Positions 1 through 9,087 of a stretch of 64,000 nucleotides of DNA are shown here, in pieces. How positions within the stretch are numbered: position 1 is the first letter of the stretch; each line of letters begins with the position of its first letter. Under the pieces are notes generated by a model. That model made no database searches. It was not told the DNA's origin and worked only from the letters and a program-made list of their open reading frames with translations. This DNA comes from CAYWNA01 sp964459305 (GTDB taxonomy: Bacteria; Planctomycetota; Planctomycetia; Pirellulales; Pirellulaceae), in assembly GCA_964459305.1 (NCBI GenBank), contig CAYWNA010000034.1, forward strand, positions 1-64,000. Reading direction: 5' to 3'. The position numbers were made by a program, and so were the translations under genes.

Positions 1-564
1 GATGTAAGCCATGCTGATGTACCGAGTGCCATCGTGTTCGCCGATATCATGGACTTGGCAGATGTTGGGGTGGTTCAGCGTGGCGGCGGCGCGCGCTTCG
101 CGATAGAACCGGCCCAGCACTTCCGGATCCTCTTGCTGGGAGAATATGGGGATCTTCAACGCCACTTGCCGCTGAAGCTCGGTATCTTCGGCCAGGTGGA
201 CCGAACCCATGGCGCCCCGGCCCAACTCTTTCAAAATCCGGTAACGGCCGAACCGCTCGGGCATCGGTTCGGTTCCACCCGGTTTCGGCGGTGCCGTTCC
301 CGGCAGAAGGGTTTCCGCTTCGGCGCTACCCAGTGTGTAAGGGTCCACATCGGTCTGTGGCGTCGGACCACTCCCGGCGATCATCTGAAGGACGAGATCC
401 GCGCTGTCGAAGTACTGGCGAAACGCATCGGCCAGCTCTGGATGGGGAGCAATGAATCTCTCGCGATCAACCTGTTCCCCAGCATCGACCCTCCGCAGGT
501 ATTCGGCGACCAGTTTGTCTAAGCGATCTTGGTCGATCTGGTTCGCGTCTGACGCGTCGCTCAT
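1..564 (-). CDS. Ser/Thr protein kinase, N-terminal part (cut by window edge)
   Basis: Only the first 188 residues are inside the window; the frame is open to base 1. After a roughly 100-residue acidic/proline-rich lead comes the kinase N-lobe: glycine loop GRGAMG at about 115-120, the ATP-anchoring lysine in VALK at about 137, and the alphaC region REARAAATLNHPNICQVHD, ending near the hinge. It should phosphorylate Ser/Thr on proteins as a Hanks-type kinase. Its ATG (562-564) overlaps the stop of the upstream sigma-factor gene as ATGA, so the two are probably translationally coupled. Sigma-factor/kinase pairs are common in planctomycetes. The family is certain; the C-terminal sensor or membrane part cannot be seen. 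Confidence 0.93.
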   Translation of the reverse strand, partial: MSDASDANQIDQDRLDKLVAEYLRRVDAGEQVDRERFIAPHPELADAFRQYFDSADLVLQMIAGSGPTPQTDVDPYTLGSAEAETLLPGTAPPKPGGTEPMPERFGRYRILKELGRGAMGSVHLAEDTELQRQVALKIPIFSQQEDPEVLGRFYREARAAATLNHPNICQVHDIGEHDGTRYISMAYI

Positions 565-1169
565 CGTTCTTCTCCTCGACCTGATTCGTTTCTTAGCTTC
601 CTTCGCAGCTTGGCCAGTCCCCGCCGGAGCAGACCGGCCACCGCATCTTCGGTGCGATTGAGTCGCTGGGCGATTTCCGAAAGCGAGCAGCCTTCCAGAT
701 ATCGTAGCTGGACGGACTCCCCTTGATCTTCGGGTAAATCGCGAATCGCCGCAGCGACTCGCGCGGCACTTTCCTTTTGGATCGCTTGATGACTGGGCGA
801 AGCCACCGGTGCGGTTGCATCGCGCACCACCTCCCTGGAGGGCTCCTCTCTGGCCAGTGACCGCTTCTGGTACACCGCGTGGTTCCGAATGGTGTCGGTG
901 ATGTTTCGGTCATGGATCTGTTTGAGCCATGCAACGAACTCCGACAGCACCTTTCCCCGGAAGCCGGCGAAATTTCGAAAGGCGGACAGACACGACTGCT
1001 GCACCATGTCGGATTCGTCGATTCGCACATGCAGTTTTCCCGTGATGCGCTCTCGCGCAATCTCTCGCAATTGGGGCCGAAAGTACTCAAGTAGCTGCCC
1101 CAACGCATTCTCGTCACCACCTTTCGCGCACTGCAGTAATTCCTGGAGTTCTGACTCCGAGCGGGTCAT
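561..1169 (-). CDS. ECF-type RNA polymerase sigma factor (planctomycete type)
   Basis: A 202-residue sigma-70 family protein. Region 2 is seen around residues 45-95 (VQQSCLSAFRNFAGFRG, then the W-L-K-Q-I segment). Region 4 is at about 145-195, with DLPEDQGESVQLRYLEG and the helix-turn-helix SLSEIAQRLNRTEDAVAGLLRR. It should direct RNA polymerase to a small regulon. No anti-sigma gene is adjacent; instead the kinase gene starts inside its stop codon, suggesting phosphorylation-based control, which is inference. A GGAGAG lies about 12 nt before the ATG, a loose Shine-Dalgarno match. Confidence 0.93.
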   Translation of the reverse strand: MTRSESELQELLQCAKGGDENALGQLLEYFRPQLREIARERITGKLHVRIDESDMVQQSCLSAFRNFAGFRGKVLSEFVAWLKQIHDRNITDTIRNHAVYQKRSLAREEPSREVVRDATAPVASPSHQAIQKESAARVAAAIRDLPEDQGESVQLRYLEGCSLSEIAQRLNRTEDAVAGLLRRGLAKLRRKLRNESGRGEER

Positions 1170-1317
1170 GGTTTAGCGTTACTCTCCGGAACCAAGGTCG
1201 CTATCTCGCACATTTATGGGCGCGAAAAACGAGAAGATTTCGAGAAGTGATTATACTTACCCAGTTTGGTGGAGCAAGCTGCGGTGCGACGATGCCATTT
1301 GATCACATCCTCCCAGG

Positions 1318-1503
1318 TAGGGTGCGCACGTCCGGGGTGGCATGTCGGCCACGCTGACGGAATATCCTCGGATGCGCGCGGTTCGGGATGGAAAACGGTT
1401 TCTGGTGGGCCGCGCTCCGTTTGCGGCATCGTGGCCGTTGCGGATTGGCAGGCCATTTGCAGAAATCAACGTTTTCCCGTCCGGCCCGCTTGGCCCACCC
1501 TAC
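1318..1503. repeat. Long intergenic inverted repeat with GTAGGGTG / CACCCTAC ends
   Basis: GTAGGGTG at 1318 is mirrored by CCCACCCTAC ending at 1503. The interior carries a second GGTGGGCCGCGCT-like segment. The same ends bound the element at 8749-9063, and a lone right end (GGCCCACCCTAC) sits at 1974-1985. It fills most of the gap between the sigma factor (ends 1169) and the small gene at 1575. Short ORFs on both strands here are products of the repeat and I see no gene. Confidence 0.6.
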
Positions 1504-1574
1504 ATGGGCTTTTCCCCCACGCTCAGTAGGTTAGAATCCAGAGCTGTGTCGTGAGGCCAAAGGAGACTTTTGTT

Positions 1575-1835
1575 ATGACAGAGAATCCATCGATTGCTGA
1601 CGCATTGCCCCAGGCGGTTGAAGCCTTGCTCAGAAGGAAGCTAAGCGGCAAAGAGGTCAAGACGCTGCGTGAGTATTTCGACGAGGCCGTAGGGAGCCCT
1701 CACGACCGAACTGCAGCGGCATTGAAGAGGTTTACGGGTTTGAGTCCCGCCGAACTTCAAGAACGTGCGAAAAACTGGGGTGACACCAGGAATCTGTCCC
1801 AGCTAACGCTGAAATGGATGGTCCAGGAAAGGTGA
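1575..1835 (+). CDS. Small hypothetical protein (86 aa)
   Basis: Starts at the ATG at 1575, which has AGGAG nine bases upstream (1561-1565), rather than at an upstream in-frame GTG. The protein is soluble and probably mostly helical (repeated A/L/E/K segments, two tryptophans near the C-terminus), with no signal peptide, metal motif or membrane helix. The spacing to the ribosome site and the codon pattern make it a likely real gene. I do not recognise the family and no operon partner is visible. Confidence 0.6.
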   Translation: MTENPSIADALPQAVEALLRRKLSGKEVKTLREYFDEAVGSPHDRTAAALKRFTGLSPAELQERAKNWGDTRNLSQLTLKWMVQER

Positions 1836-1973
1836 CTTCCTTTTATCCTAGATCTTTCGCATAGGGCCAAGCGGATTTCCTCGCGCACCGTTCCGGTTGG
1901 ACGACGGTTCCGTATCTGCGCGTCGCGGAAGCTCCGGATACCGATCGAGGCCCACCAGGAGCACGGCTTGTCA

Positions 1974-1985
1974 GGCCCACCCTAC
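1974..1985. repeat. Solitary right end of the GTAGGGTG-type repeat
   Basis: GGCCCACCCTAC, identical to the right boundary of the elements ending at 1503 and 9063, but without a matching left arm nearby. Probably a remnant. It lies 20 bp beyond the stop of the carbamoyltransferase gene. Confidence 0.45.
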
Positions 1986-2005
1986 ATGCTCGTGAGAAAC
2001 CCGGG

Positions 2006-3844
2006 CTAATCCAAATCGAACTGCGCTAGATACTCGTCGACCTCGTGTTCCTTGGCTGCTGGTTGTTCATTCTTCAGCAGGACGAATTGTTCCAACACCA
2101 ACACGTCCATGTTGGTGGCCATGAAACAGCGGTAGGCGTGTTCGGGGGTGCAGACGATCGGCTCGCCGCGCACGTTGAAGCTGGTATTGATGATGACGGG
2201 CGAGCCGGTTCTTTCAGCGAATTTCTTCAACAGTCGGTAATATCGACCATGGCGGTCCGCATCCACAGTTTGAACGCGGGCCGAATAGTCGACGTGCGTG
2301 ATCGCAGGAATTACCGAGCGGCAGGTCTTCAGCTTGTCGATGCCTCGGCGCCCGAGATCCTCCTCGTCCGGCTTGGCTCGCTTGTCTTGTGTAACCGGCG
2401 CTACCAGCAGCATGTACGGACTGCGTTCCCGCGGACGCATCTCGAACAGTTCGTCCACGTGTTCCTCCAGAACCGACGGCGCGAACGGCCGGAAGGACTC
2501 ACGAAATTTTATTTTGAGATTCATCACCGACTGCATCTCTCGGCTGCGCGCGTCGCCCAGAATACTGCGAGCGCCGAGAGCCCGGGGCCCAAATTCCATT
2601 CGCCCTTGCAGCCATCCGATGACCTTTTGCTGAGCGATTTGCTCGGCCACATGGTCACATAGCGCGTCCTCGCTGTCGAAATGGCGATACGTTGCGCCCA
2701 TGCCGTCGAGGAAACATCGTATCTCCTCGTCAGTGAAGCTCGGCCCCAGGTGGGAACCTTGCTGATGATCCAACGGATCCGCTGTGCGAGGCTGGTTCAG
2801 GAGTTGATGCCAGATGAACAGGGCAACCCCCAATGCGCCGCCTGCATCCCCGGCCGCCGGTTGAATCCAGATGTCCGTGAAAGGGCCTTCCCGTAAAATG
2901 CGCCCATTCGCCACGCAATTCAAAGCCACGCCACCGGCGAGGCACAACTTGTCCATTCCCGTTTGCTGATGCACGGTACGGGCCATGCGCAACATGATCT
3001 CTTCGGTAACGACTTGAATCGACGCAGCGATGTCCATCTCGCGCTCGCCGAGCGGCGATTCAGGCCGTCGCGGCGGCCCGCCAAACAGCCGATCGAAGTT
3101 GCGGGAGGTCATCGTCAGGCCGTGGCAGTAGTTGAAGTACGACATGTCCATGCGGAACGAGCCGTCTTCTTTCAGGTCGATCAGCTTGTCCAGAATCAAG
3201 TCGGCGTATTTGGGCTCGCCGTAAGGGGCCAATCCCATCAGTTTGTACTCGCCCGAGTTGACACGAAAGCCACAGAAGTAGGTGAAGGCCGAGTACAGGA
3301 GTCCTGGCGAGTGGGGAAAGTGCAACTCATGGGTGAGCGTGATCCGATTGCCCCGGCCAAAGCCATGGCTGGCCGTCGCCCACTCGCCCACACCGTCCAC
3401 GGTGAGAATGGCCGCCTCGTCGAAGGGCGAAGGGAAAAAGGCGCTGGCGGCGTGGGACTCGTGATGTTCGGCGAATACGTAGCGTTTCTTGAACGCTTTG
3501 TTCAAGCCGCGATTCAACTCGCGTCTCAAGTGCAGCTTCTGCTTCAGCCAAACCGGAATTGCGTTTAGGAACGAGCGAAAACCGACGGGCGAAAATGCCA
3601 AGTAGGTTTCCAGCAGTCGCTCGAACTTGAGGAAGGGCTTGTCGTAGAACCCGACGTAGTCCAGATCGCCCGGCTCGATCCCCGCCTCCTTCAGACAGTA
3701 CTCGACCGCATGAGCGGGAAACTGCTCATCGTGTTTCTTGCGGGTGAAGCGTTCTTCTTGGGCTGCGGCGACGATTTTTCCGTCGACCACCAGCGCTGCT
3801 GCCGCATCATGATAGAACGCCGAAATGCCAAGAATCGCGGTCAT
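2006..3844 (-). CDS. Carbamoyltransferase, NodU/CmcH family
   Basis: A 612-residue protein of normal family length. The N-terminal half is the Kae1/ASKHA-like carbamoyl-transfer domain: ILGISAFYHDAAAALV at the start, EERFTRKKHD, the metal-ligand region HHESHAASAFFPSPF, and LCLAGGVALNCVANGRI. The C-terminal part is YrdC-like and ends with VIINTSFNVRGEPIVCTPEHA, a family hallmark. Such enzymes move the carbamoyl group of carbamoyl phosphate via carbamoyl-AMP onto hydroxyl groups of sugars or secondary metabolites. No biosynthetic neighbours point to the acceptor; surface-glycan decoration is plausible, since GT and sulfotransferase genes occur at 25-30 kb. Stand-alone gene with an ATG start. 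Confidence 0.93.
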   Translation of the reverse strand: MTAILGISAFYHDAAAALVVDGKIVAAAQEERFTRKKHDEQFPAHAVEYCLKEAGIEPGDLDYVGFYDKPFLKFERLLETYLAFSPVGFRSFLNAIPVWLKQKLHLRRELNRGLNKAFKKRYVFAEHHESHAASAFFPSPFDEAAILTVDGVGEWATASHGFGRGNRITLTHELHFPHSPGLLYSAFTYFCGFRVNSGEYKLMGLAPYGEPKYADLILDKLIDLKEDGSFRMDMSYFNYCHGLTMTSRNFDRLFGGPPRRPESPLGEREMDIAASIQVVTEEIMLRMARTVHQQTGMDKLCLAGGVALNCVANGRILREGPFTDIWIQPAAGDAGGALGVALFIWHQLLNQPRTADPLDHQQGSHLGPSFTDEEIRCFLDGMGATYRHFDSEDALCDHVAEQIAQQKVIGWLQGRMEFGPRALGARSILGDARSREMQSVMNLKIKFRESFRPFAPSVLEEHVDELFEMRPRERSPYMLLVAPVTQDKRAKPDEEDLGRRGIDKLKTCRSVIPAITHVDYSARVQTVDADRHGRYYRLLKKFAERTGSPVIINTSFNVRGEPIVCTPEHAYRCFMATNMDVLVLEQFVLLKNEQPAAKEHEVDEYLAQFDLD

Positions 3845-3900
3845 TGTAACCTGGTGGTGCAGTCAGCCCTGTAACGGGTGCTCAGTTCATGCGTACACAT

Positions 3901-3925
3901 CGTTTAACCGCAGTGCCCAACGGGA
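3901..3925. repeat. Half-copy of the CGTTTAACCGCA repeat
   Basis: CGTTTAACCGCAGTGCCCAA matches the left arms of the palindromes at 20492 and 42274, but no right arm follows. It lies in the 256-bp gap upstream of the carbamoyltransferase gene, where I see no gene. Confidence 0.45.
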
Positions 3926-4100
3926 CTGCGTGCTACGCTCAAGCTTGTTTGGAGCCACGGGACAGGTTGTGCGAACTCGCTGCAGTATACCAGCCGAGCC
4001 CCGATCGTTTAATAGCACCGACTGACTCAATCCCATTGCGTTCTCGGTTCGTCCAACTCAGAATGTTGGCATACGCCACCCATCACGAACGGAGAAAGCG

Positions 4101-4409
4101 ATGATCTACGTGATTGCCACGATCGAACTCATCCAGGGAAGAAGAGATGATTTCATCAACGAGTTTCGACAAGTCGTGCCCCTGGTGCTGGAGGAACAGG
4201 GATGCCTTGAATACTGCCCAACCATCGATGTCGGAACGGACATTTCAGCACAAGGAGAACTTCGCGACAGTACGGTGACCGTTGTCGAAAAATGGGAAAG
4301 CGTCGAGGCCCTCGAAGACCACATCATGGCCCCGCATATGCTGGAGTATCGGAGCAAAGTGAAAGACATGGTTGCGGGCACGAGACTGCGAGTGTTGCAG
4401 CCCGCATAG
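4101..4409 (+). CDS. Antibiotic-biosynthesis-monooxygenase (ABM/YgiN) fold protein
   Basis: A 102-residue dimeric ferredoxin-like fold protein. Typical features are the opening beta strand MIYVIATIELIQGRRDDFI, then LVLEEQGCLEYCP, the strand VTVVEKWESVEALEDHI and the H-M-LEY-SKV helix. Family members include small quinol monooxygenases and many proteins of unknown substrate, so I assign only the fold. ATG with GGAGAAAG about 8 nt upstream. No operon link; an inverted repeat follows at 4470. Confidence 0.85.
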   Translation: MIYVIATIELIQGRRDDFINEFRQVVPLVLEEQGCLEYCPTIDVGTDISAQGELRDSTVTVVEKWESVEALEDHIMAPHMLEYRSKVKDMVAGTRLRVLQPA

Positions 4410-4469
4410 TCTCTTGTGGTGCCGAAGACGTGAATTCTGTTCGCGCTTTTTCGGGATCGCGGGGCTGGA

Positions 4470-4546
4470 GGTTTCAGTGTTCAGGTTTCAGGGGTCAGAC
4501 CGTCGGCGTTCTTCCTGAACACTGACACGCTGAAACCTGAAACCTT
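4470..4546. repeat. Inverted repeat of AGGTTTCAG / CTGAACACTGA units
   Basis: AGGTTTCAGTGTTCAGG on the left is mirrored by CCTGAACACTGA and CTGAAACCTGAAACCT on the right. The unit TTTCAG also repeats in tandem within each arm. It lies between the ABM gene stop (4409) and the SGNH start (4588). It could fold in the SGNH leader RNA or act as a terminator for the gene before; no T-run follows. Confidence 0.55.
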
Positions 4547-4587
4547 GTCTACCGAGAATGACCAATGAGTTTGCACAGGAGTCGATT

Positions 4588-5730
4588 ATGTTGAATCACT
4601 ACCGCGTCGTTCGCTGGATATCTCTGGCTCTGCTGGCAGGGGGTGTAGTTGCCGTACTCGGCACCGCTTCCGCAAAGGCGGCTCCGCCCGTATCGCCGAC
4701 GATTGAAGACAATATTGCCTGGTACGATGTGCGCGACTGGGGCGTGGAAGGTAAGGGGTGGTCGGAGAACGAACGCTACTTTGATCGGCTACCGGCCAAG
4801 GCCAAAGATACAGTGCGCTCGGCCGTGTGGAACCTCAGCCGCCATTCGGCCGGCATGTTAGTGAGGTTTGAGACCAATGCCACGGCAATTCACGCCCGCT
4901 ACTCGTTGTTGTCATCCGGTCTGGCCCTGCCGCACATGCCGGCTACGGGCGTCAGCGGCTTGGATCTGTACGCCCGTGATGATCAAGGACGCGATCGTTG
5001 GCTTGCGGTCGCTCGACCGAACTCACAGCAAATGAAAGTACAGCTTGTCAACGGCGTCGATCCACTGCCCGACTCCAAACCGCGCCTCTACACGGTCTAT
5101 CTGCCGCTTTACAACGGCACCGAGTCTCTGGAAATCGGAGTCGCCCCGCAATCGAAATTCCAACCGGTGCCGCCACGGGTCGACAAGCCTATGGTCTTCT
5201 ACGGCACATCGATCATGCACGGCGCGTGTGCTTCCAGGCCCGGCATGTCGATCACGGGGATCTTGGGCCGCCGATTCGATCGGCCGACGATCAACCTGGG
5301 ATTCTCTGGCAACGGCAGAATGGAAGCGGAAGTCGGCGAGCTGTTGTGCGAGTTGGATCCGTGTGTGTACGTCATCGATTGCCTGCCGAATATGGCGGGC
5401 GATGCGGTTGCCGAGAGAACCGAGCCGTTGGTGCGTCAGTTGCGCAAGGCACGTCCCGACACGCCAATTCTGCTGGTGGAGGATCGAACGTATACCTACG
5501 CCCCATTTCGCAAATCCGCCCGCGACCGCCACGAGGGCAGCCGTGCTGCCTTGCGCAAGGCTTACGAGAACTTGATCGCTGCCGGCGTCGAGAAGTTGTA
5601 CTATCTGGAAGGTGACGGCCTGTTGGGAGACGACGGCGAAGGCGCCACCGATGGCTCCCATCCCAGCGATCTGGGCTTTCAGCGCTACGCGGACGTTTAC
5701 GAGCCGATTTTGCGGAAGATTCTTGAATGA
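4588..5730 (+). CDS. Exported SGNH/GDSL hydrolase
   Basis: A 380-residue protein from the ATG at 4588, chosen because CAGGAG precedes it by six bases. A hydrophobic signal segment (about residues 12-30, ending SAKA) precedes an N-terminal beta-rich domain and a C-terminal SGNH hydrolase. Visible catalytic blocks are Y-G-T-S-I with Ser208, L-G-F-S-G-N-G (block III Asn) and D355-G-S-H358, completing the Ser-Asp-His triad. It probably removes acetyl or other acyl esters from polysaccharides. It opens a run of exported glycan-active genes on the same strand (next start 80 bp on). Confidence 0.9.
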   Translation: MLNHYRVVRWISLALLAGGVVAVLGTASAKAAPPVSPTIEDNIAWYDVRDWGVEGKGWSENERYFDRLPAKAKDTVRSAVWNLSRHSAGMLVRFETNATAIHARYSLLSSGLALPHMPATGVSGLDLYARDDQGRDRWLAVARPNSQQMKVQLVNGVDPLPDSKPRLYTVYLPLYNGTESLEIGVAPQSKFQPVPPRVDKPMVFYGTSIMHGACASRPGMSITGILGRRFDRPTINLGFSGNGRMEAEVGELLCELDPCVYVIDCLPNMAGDAVAERTEPLVRQLRKARPDTPILLVEDRTYTYAPFRKSARDRHEGSRAALRKAYENLIAAGVEKLYYLEGDGLLGDDGEGATDGSHPSDLGFQRYADVYEPILRKILE

Positions 5731-5809
5731 GCTACACATAGAAGGCACGCGACCCCTACCGTTTTCGTGCCAGACTATCAATTCGGAACCCTATCAGACC
5801 TTGGCATCC

Positions 5810-6904
5810 ATGATGTATCGCGAACGCATCACCCGACGACAGATGCTGCGATATTCGGCAGCCTCGATCGGCGCCGTTCTCTTTCCAGTGTGCAGTCGTG
5901 CCGACGAGGAGCCATCTTCCGAATCGCAGACGCTCAAGCAGCCTGTGACATGGCAGCGTGATCCTCGCAATCCAATCCTGCCGCCGGGTCGGCCGGGTTC
6001 GTTTGATTCAACGCGGTGCATGAACCCTTGGGTCCGCCGCGTGGGAGACGAGTACTATCTGTATTATTCCGGCGGCGACGACAAAGGCCGTCAGCGAATC
6101 TGCCTCGCGACGGCTTCTGTCGACGACCCCTCCGAGTGGCAGCGCCACGGGCCATTGTTCGACATCGGCCCGGACGGTGCATTCGATGCTCGCTGGTGTG
6201 TGCTGCCGCACGTTATCCGAATGGCGCAGGATCGTTGGCATCTGTACTACACCGGCAATTGCGGCCGCGGCAAAGGGCTCAGTGCGTTCCCCGCCATCGG
6301 AATGGCAATCAGTCGCGATGGCAAATCATGGAAAAAATACGCAGACAATCCGGTACTGGAACGCAGCGGCAAGGACGGCGATCCCGACGCCATTGGCATG
6401 GCGGGCGGTTCCGTGCTGCAAATCGGTTTGTCCGATGGCGGCTCCGAGTGGCGATTCTATTACACGGGCGCCCCGACGATCGGCAACACAGTCTTTCTGG
6501 ATCAGAACAAGACGGTGTGCTTGGCGGTCTCGCAAGACGGGATCCATTGGACAAAACGCGGCGCCATCATGCTGCGCGATCCGGATCGCGACTACGAAAA
6601 CGTCGCTGCGGCCGGCCCGGTGGTGCATCAGAATGCCGACGGCAGTTACCGTATGTGGTATTCGGCCATCGGTACACGTTGGGGGTACTACAGTATCTGC
6701 TATGCGGAATCGGACGACGGAATCCATTGGCGGCGGGGAGGTCGCTACGGTGACAATTTGCAGCTGACGCCGCAGGGCGACGGCTGGGAAAAGCAAATGG
6801 TCGAATACCCCTCGGTGATTCAGGAAGGAAATCGGCTGAGGCTATTCTACTGCGGCAACGGCTACGGCCGCACAGGAATCGGCACGGCATTGAGCGATGC
6901 GTGA
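5810..6904 (+). CDS. Tat-exported glycosidase-like protein, five-bladed propeller (GH32/43/68 superfamily-like)
   Basis: 364 residues from the ATG at 5810; the frame extends upstream but the twin-arginine signal (TRRQMLRYSAASIGAVLFP) fixes the start. The mature part has repeated propeller blades: DPRNPILPPG, YYLYYSGGDDKGRQ, WHLYYTGNCGRG, ISRDGKSWKKY, EWRFYYTGAP, VSQDGIHWTKRG and YRMWYSAIG, the pattern of families related to GH32, GH43 and GH130. It should bind or cleave glycosides outside the cytoplasm. The acid residues are not certain enough to name a family. Codirectional with the SGNH gene before and the PQQ propeller gene after. Confidence 0.8.
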   Translation: MMYRERITRRQMLRYSAASIGAVLFPVCSRADEEPSSESQTLKQPVTWQRDPRNPILPPGRPGSFDSTRCMNPWVRRVGDEYYLYYSGGDDKGRQRICLATASVDDPSEWQRHGPLFDIGPDGAFDARWCVLPHVIRMAQDRWHLYYTGNCGRGKGLSAFPAIGMAISRDGKSWKKYADNPVLERSGKDGDPDAIGMAGGSVLQIGLSDGGSEWRFYYTGAPTIGNTVFLDQNKTVCLAVSQDGIHWTKRGAIMLRDPDRDYENVAAAGPVVHQNADGSYRMWYSAIGTRWGYYSICYAESDDGIHWRRGGRYGDNLQLTPQGDGWEKQMVEYPSVIQEGNRLRLFYCGNGYGRTGIGTALSDA

Positions 6905-6978
6905 CCAGAGGGAGCGGACGAACGACCACGCTTGAGGCGGGGACCGTCTCTTTTTGTTTTTCGCCCGTCAGCAACCAT

Positions 6979-7013
6979 AATGATTTTGCCCGAGCATGAT
7001 TTTGCCTTTTGCC
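6979..7013. repeat. AATGATTTTGCC repeat copy
   Basis: Contains two tandem ATGATTTTGCC units and a trailing TTTTGCC, 24 bp before the start of the PQQ propeller gene. The same units appear as an inverted array at 28462-28531. In this position it forms part of the leader of the downstream gene. Confidence 0.5.
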
Positions 7014-7036
7014 AAACAACGAAAGACCGAGGAGAA

Positions 7037-8668
7037 ATGATGCTTTCGATTCGACAGATGAAACGTGGGTTCGGACACGTGCTCGCTGTGCTTTGTGCGG
7101 GGGCTGTCTGCGGTGCCGACTGGCCGCAATGGGGCGGTCGCGACTGCCGAACCATGGTCTCCCCGGAGACGGGCCTTCCTGATTCATTCAAGCCGCGAAA
7201 GATATCCTCCGGCGACAGTCCTATCGATCCGTCGATGGATGACAACCTGAAATGGACGGCTCGCCTGGGTTCTGCCGCGTATGGAAACCCAACCATCGCC
7301 GGCGGCAAGGTCTACGTCGGTACCGACACGTTGACGCTTCGCGACGACCCGCGGCGCGGGCGTCATCACAAGGGACTGGTCAAGTGCTTTAATGAAGCGA
7401 CGGGGGCCCTGCTCTGGCAATTGATCGTTCCAAACCGCTCGCACGGGCTGCCCGACGAGGTGCATTACGGACTTCAGAATCTGGGCGTCTGCTCGTCGCC
7501 CACGGTGGACGGAGATCGCGTCTATGTCGTCAGCAGTGCCGGCGACATCCTCTGCCTGGACGCCGACGGCCTGGCCGATGGCAACGACGGGTCTTTCACG
7601 GACGAAGCGCAATACATCGCCGGCCACGGCAATCCACCGCTCGAACTGAACGAACACGACGCCGATATCCTCTGGCGTTTCGATCCCATCGACGAGCTCG
7701 ACGTCTGTCCGCACGATGCCGCTAGTTGCTCCATTCTGATCCACGGAGACATATTGTATACCGGCACCTCGAACGGCGTCGGCGGGCCGAAGGGCAGTAA
7801 CTGGATCGCCATGCACACCTTCGTCGTCCGTCCGGAAGCCCCGGCATTGATCGCGTTGGACAAACACACAGGCAAACTGGTTGCCACGGAAAATGCCGGC
7901 ATCAGCCAGAGAATCTATCACTGCCAATGGTCATCACCCTCGCTGGGCAAGGTCGGTGACAGGACCCTGATCTTCCTCGGTGGTGGTGACGGTTGGTGCT
8001 ATGCTTTCGAAGCCGTTGCCAAGGCCGAGAAACAACCCGTTCCGTTGAAACTCGTTTGGTCGTACGACTGCAATCCACCGGAGTTTCGGCATCGCGGCGG
8101 CAAGGCCATTCCCTACTACGATGGTGACAAACGCCACAAGGACAGTCCGAACGAGGACGACGGGGCGTACGTCGGGCCGAGCCAAGTGATTGCCACGCCG
8201 GCGTTCGATAACGACCGTGTATATGTGGCCATTGGCCAGGACCCCGCCCACGGCCGCGGTCGAGGCATGATGCACTGCATCGACGCCACCTTGGAGGGCG
8301 ACATCACCGAGCGGGGGCGTCTCTGGACGTATGACGGTATCGAGCGAACCATGGCCACCACCGCTGTCGCCGACGGACTGGTCTACGTTCCCGATCTGGC
8401 CGGCATGCTGTACTGTCTGGATGCGGAGAACGGCGAGTGTCGCTGGACCTACGACACCAAGGCGGAAACCTGGGGCGGCGTACTCGTGGCCGATGGCAAA
8501 CTCTTCCTGGTCAACAAGAAATACTTCTTCGCCTTTACTGCGGGGAGCGAATCACGGTTACTGAACAGGATCCTCCTCGGCTCGCCAGCCTACAGCACGC
8601 CCGTAGCAGCCAACGGCGCGCTCTACTTGGCGTCCCGCGGCTACCTCTGGGCTGTGTGCCAGGAATAG
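7037..8668 (+). CDS. Exported PQQ-binding-like beta-propeller protein
   Basis: 543 residues from the first of two adjacent ATGs, with GAGGAGA just upstream. A signal peptide (MKRGFGHVLAVLCAGAVCGA region) is followed by the ADWPQWGG opening common in planctomycete PQQ-like proteins. Blade motifs include VYVGTDT, FNEATGALLWQL, VYVVSSAGDILCLDADG, LIALDKHTGKLVATE, VYVPDLAGMLYCLDAENG and LYLASRGYLWAV. These propellers occur in quinoprotein dehydrogenases and in BamB; nothing shows whether this one binds PQQ. It closes a codirectional set with the SGNH and propeller-glycosidase genes. Confidence 0.88.
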   Translation: MMLSIRQMKRGFGHVLAVLCAGAVCGADWPQWGGRDCRTMVSPETGLPDSFKPRKISSGDSPIDPSMDDNLKWTARLGSAAYGNPTIAGGKVYVGTDTLTLRDDPRRGRHHKGLVKCFNEATGALLWQLIVPNRSHGLPDEVHYGLQNLGVCSSPTVDGDRVYVVSSAGDILCLDADGLADGNDGSFTDEAQYIAGHGNPPLELNEHDADILWRFDPIDELDVCPHDAASCSILIHGDILYTGTSNGVGGPKGSNWIAMHTFVVRPEAPALIALDKHTGKLVATENAGISQRIYHCQWSSPSLGKVGDRTLIFLGGGDGWCYAFEAVAKAEKQPVPLKLVWSYDCNPPEFRHRGGKAIPYYDGDKRHKDSPNEDDGAYVGPSQVIATPAFDNDRVYVAIGQDPAHGRGRGMMHCIDATLEGDITERGRLWTYDGIERTMATTAVADGLVYVPDLAGMLYCLDAENGECRWTYDTKAETWGGVLVADGKLFLVNKKYFFAFTAGSESRLLNRILLGSPAYSTPVAANGALYLASRGYLWAVCQE

Positions 8669-8748
8669 TAAGGGCCGCCAAAGAAACTGCTGTCGCAATT
8701 GGAGCGGCCTCGTTCGGCGCCCCCGGCGGGGCAGGCGGTGGCTGAGGC

Positions 8749-9063
8749 GTAGGGTGGGCAGAGCGAACCAGCGGGCGTTGGTCTTGTCGCGATGAACGAT
8801 CAGCCAACGTCCACAGACGTCGACTAGCCGATCTGCCAGCGGATGGCCCACCAGAATACGCCAACCAACCAGCGAGCCTCGCATCGTGCGGATCGACAGG
8901 GCAGAGGTGGCAGAACGTTTCCGCACGATGCGGGCGTAATGGCAATGGTAAGCGCATTCCGGTGGGCCGCGCTGGACGGATGCCAATGCCACGTGCATGC
9001 GGCACCGCAAAACCCTATCGGCGATTCACCACACACGCCCGTGGTCCGCTTGGCCCACCCTAC
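8749..9063. repeat. Second copy of the GTAGGGTG-ended intergenic element
   Basis: Ends match the 1318-1503 element: GTAGGGTGGGC at 8749 and GCTTGGCCCACCCTAC ending at 9063. Inside is a perfect 12-bp inverted pair, 8880-8891 with 8921-8932 (CGCATCGTGCGG and its complement), so it is composite. It occupies the gap between convergent genes ending at 8668 and 9088. Apparent ORFs on both strands across it look spurious. Confidence 0.6.
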
Positions 9064-9087
9064 AACTCCTCGGTTGCTGCGGTTGCG

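Noticed and set aside
1214..1529. Short ORFs on both strands between the sigma factor and the gene at 1575
   Set aside because: They lie over the GTAGGGTG repeat, have no ribosome site and no protein-like composition.
5023..5781. 252-residue antisense ORF across the SGNH gene
   Set aside because: It is the complement of a strongly supported gene with catalytic motifs.
8535..9010. Minus-strand ORFs of about 150 residues across 8535-9010
   Set aside because: They are Arg/Pro-rich readings of the palindromic repeat region, without family features.
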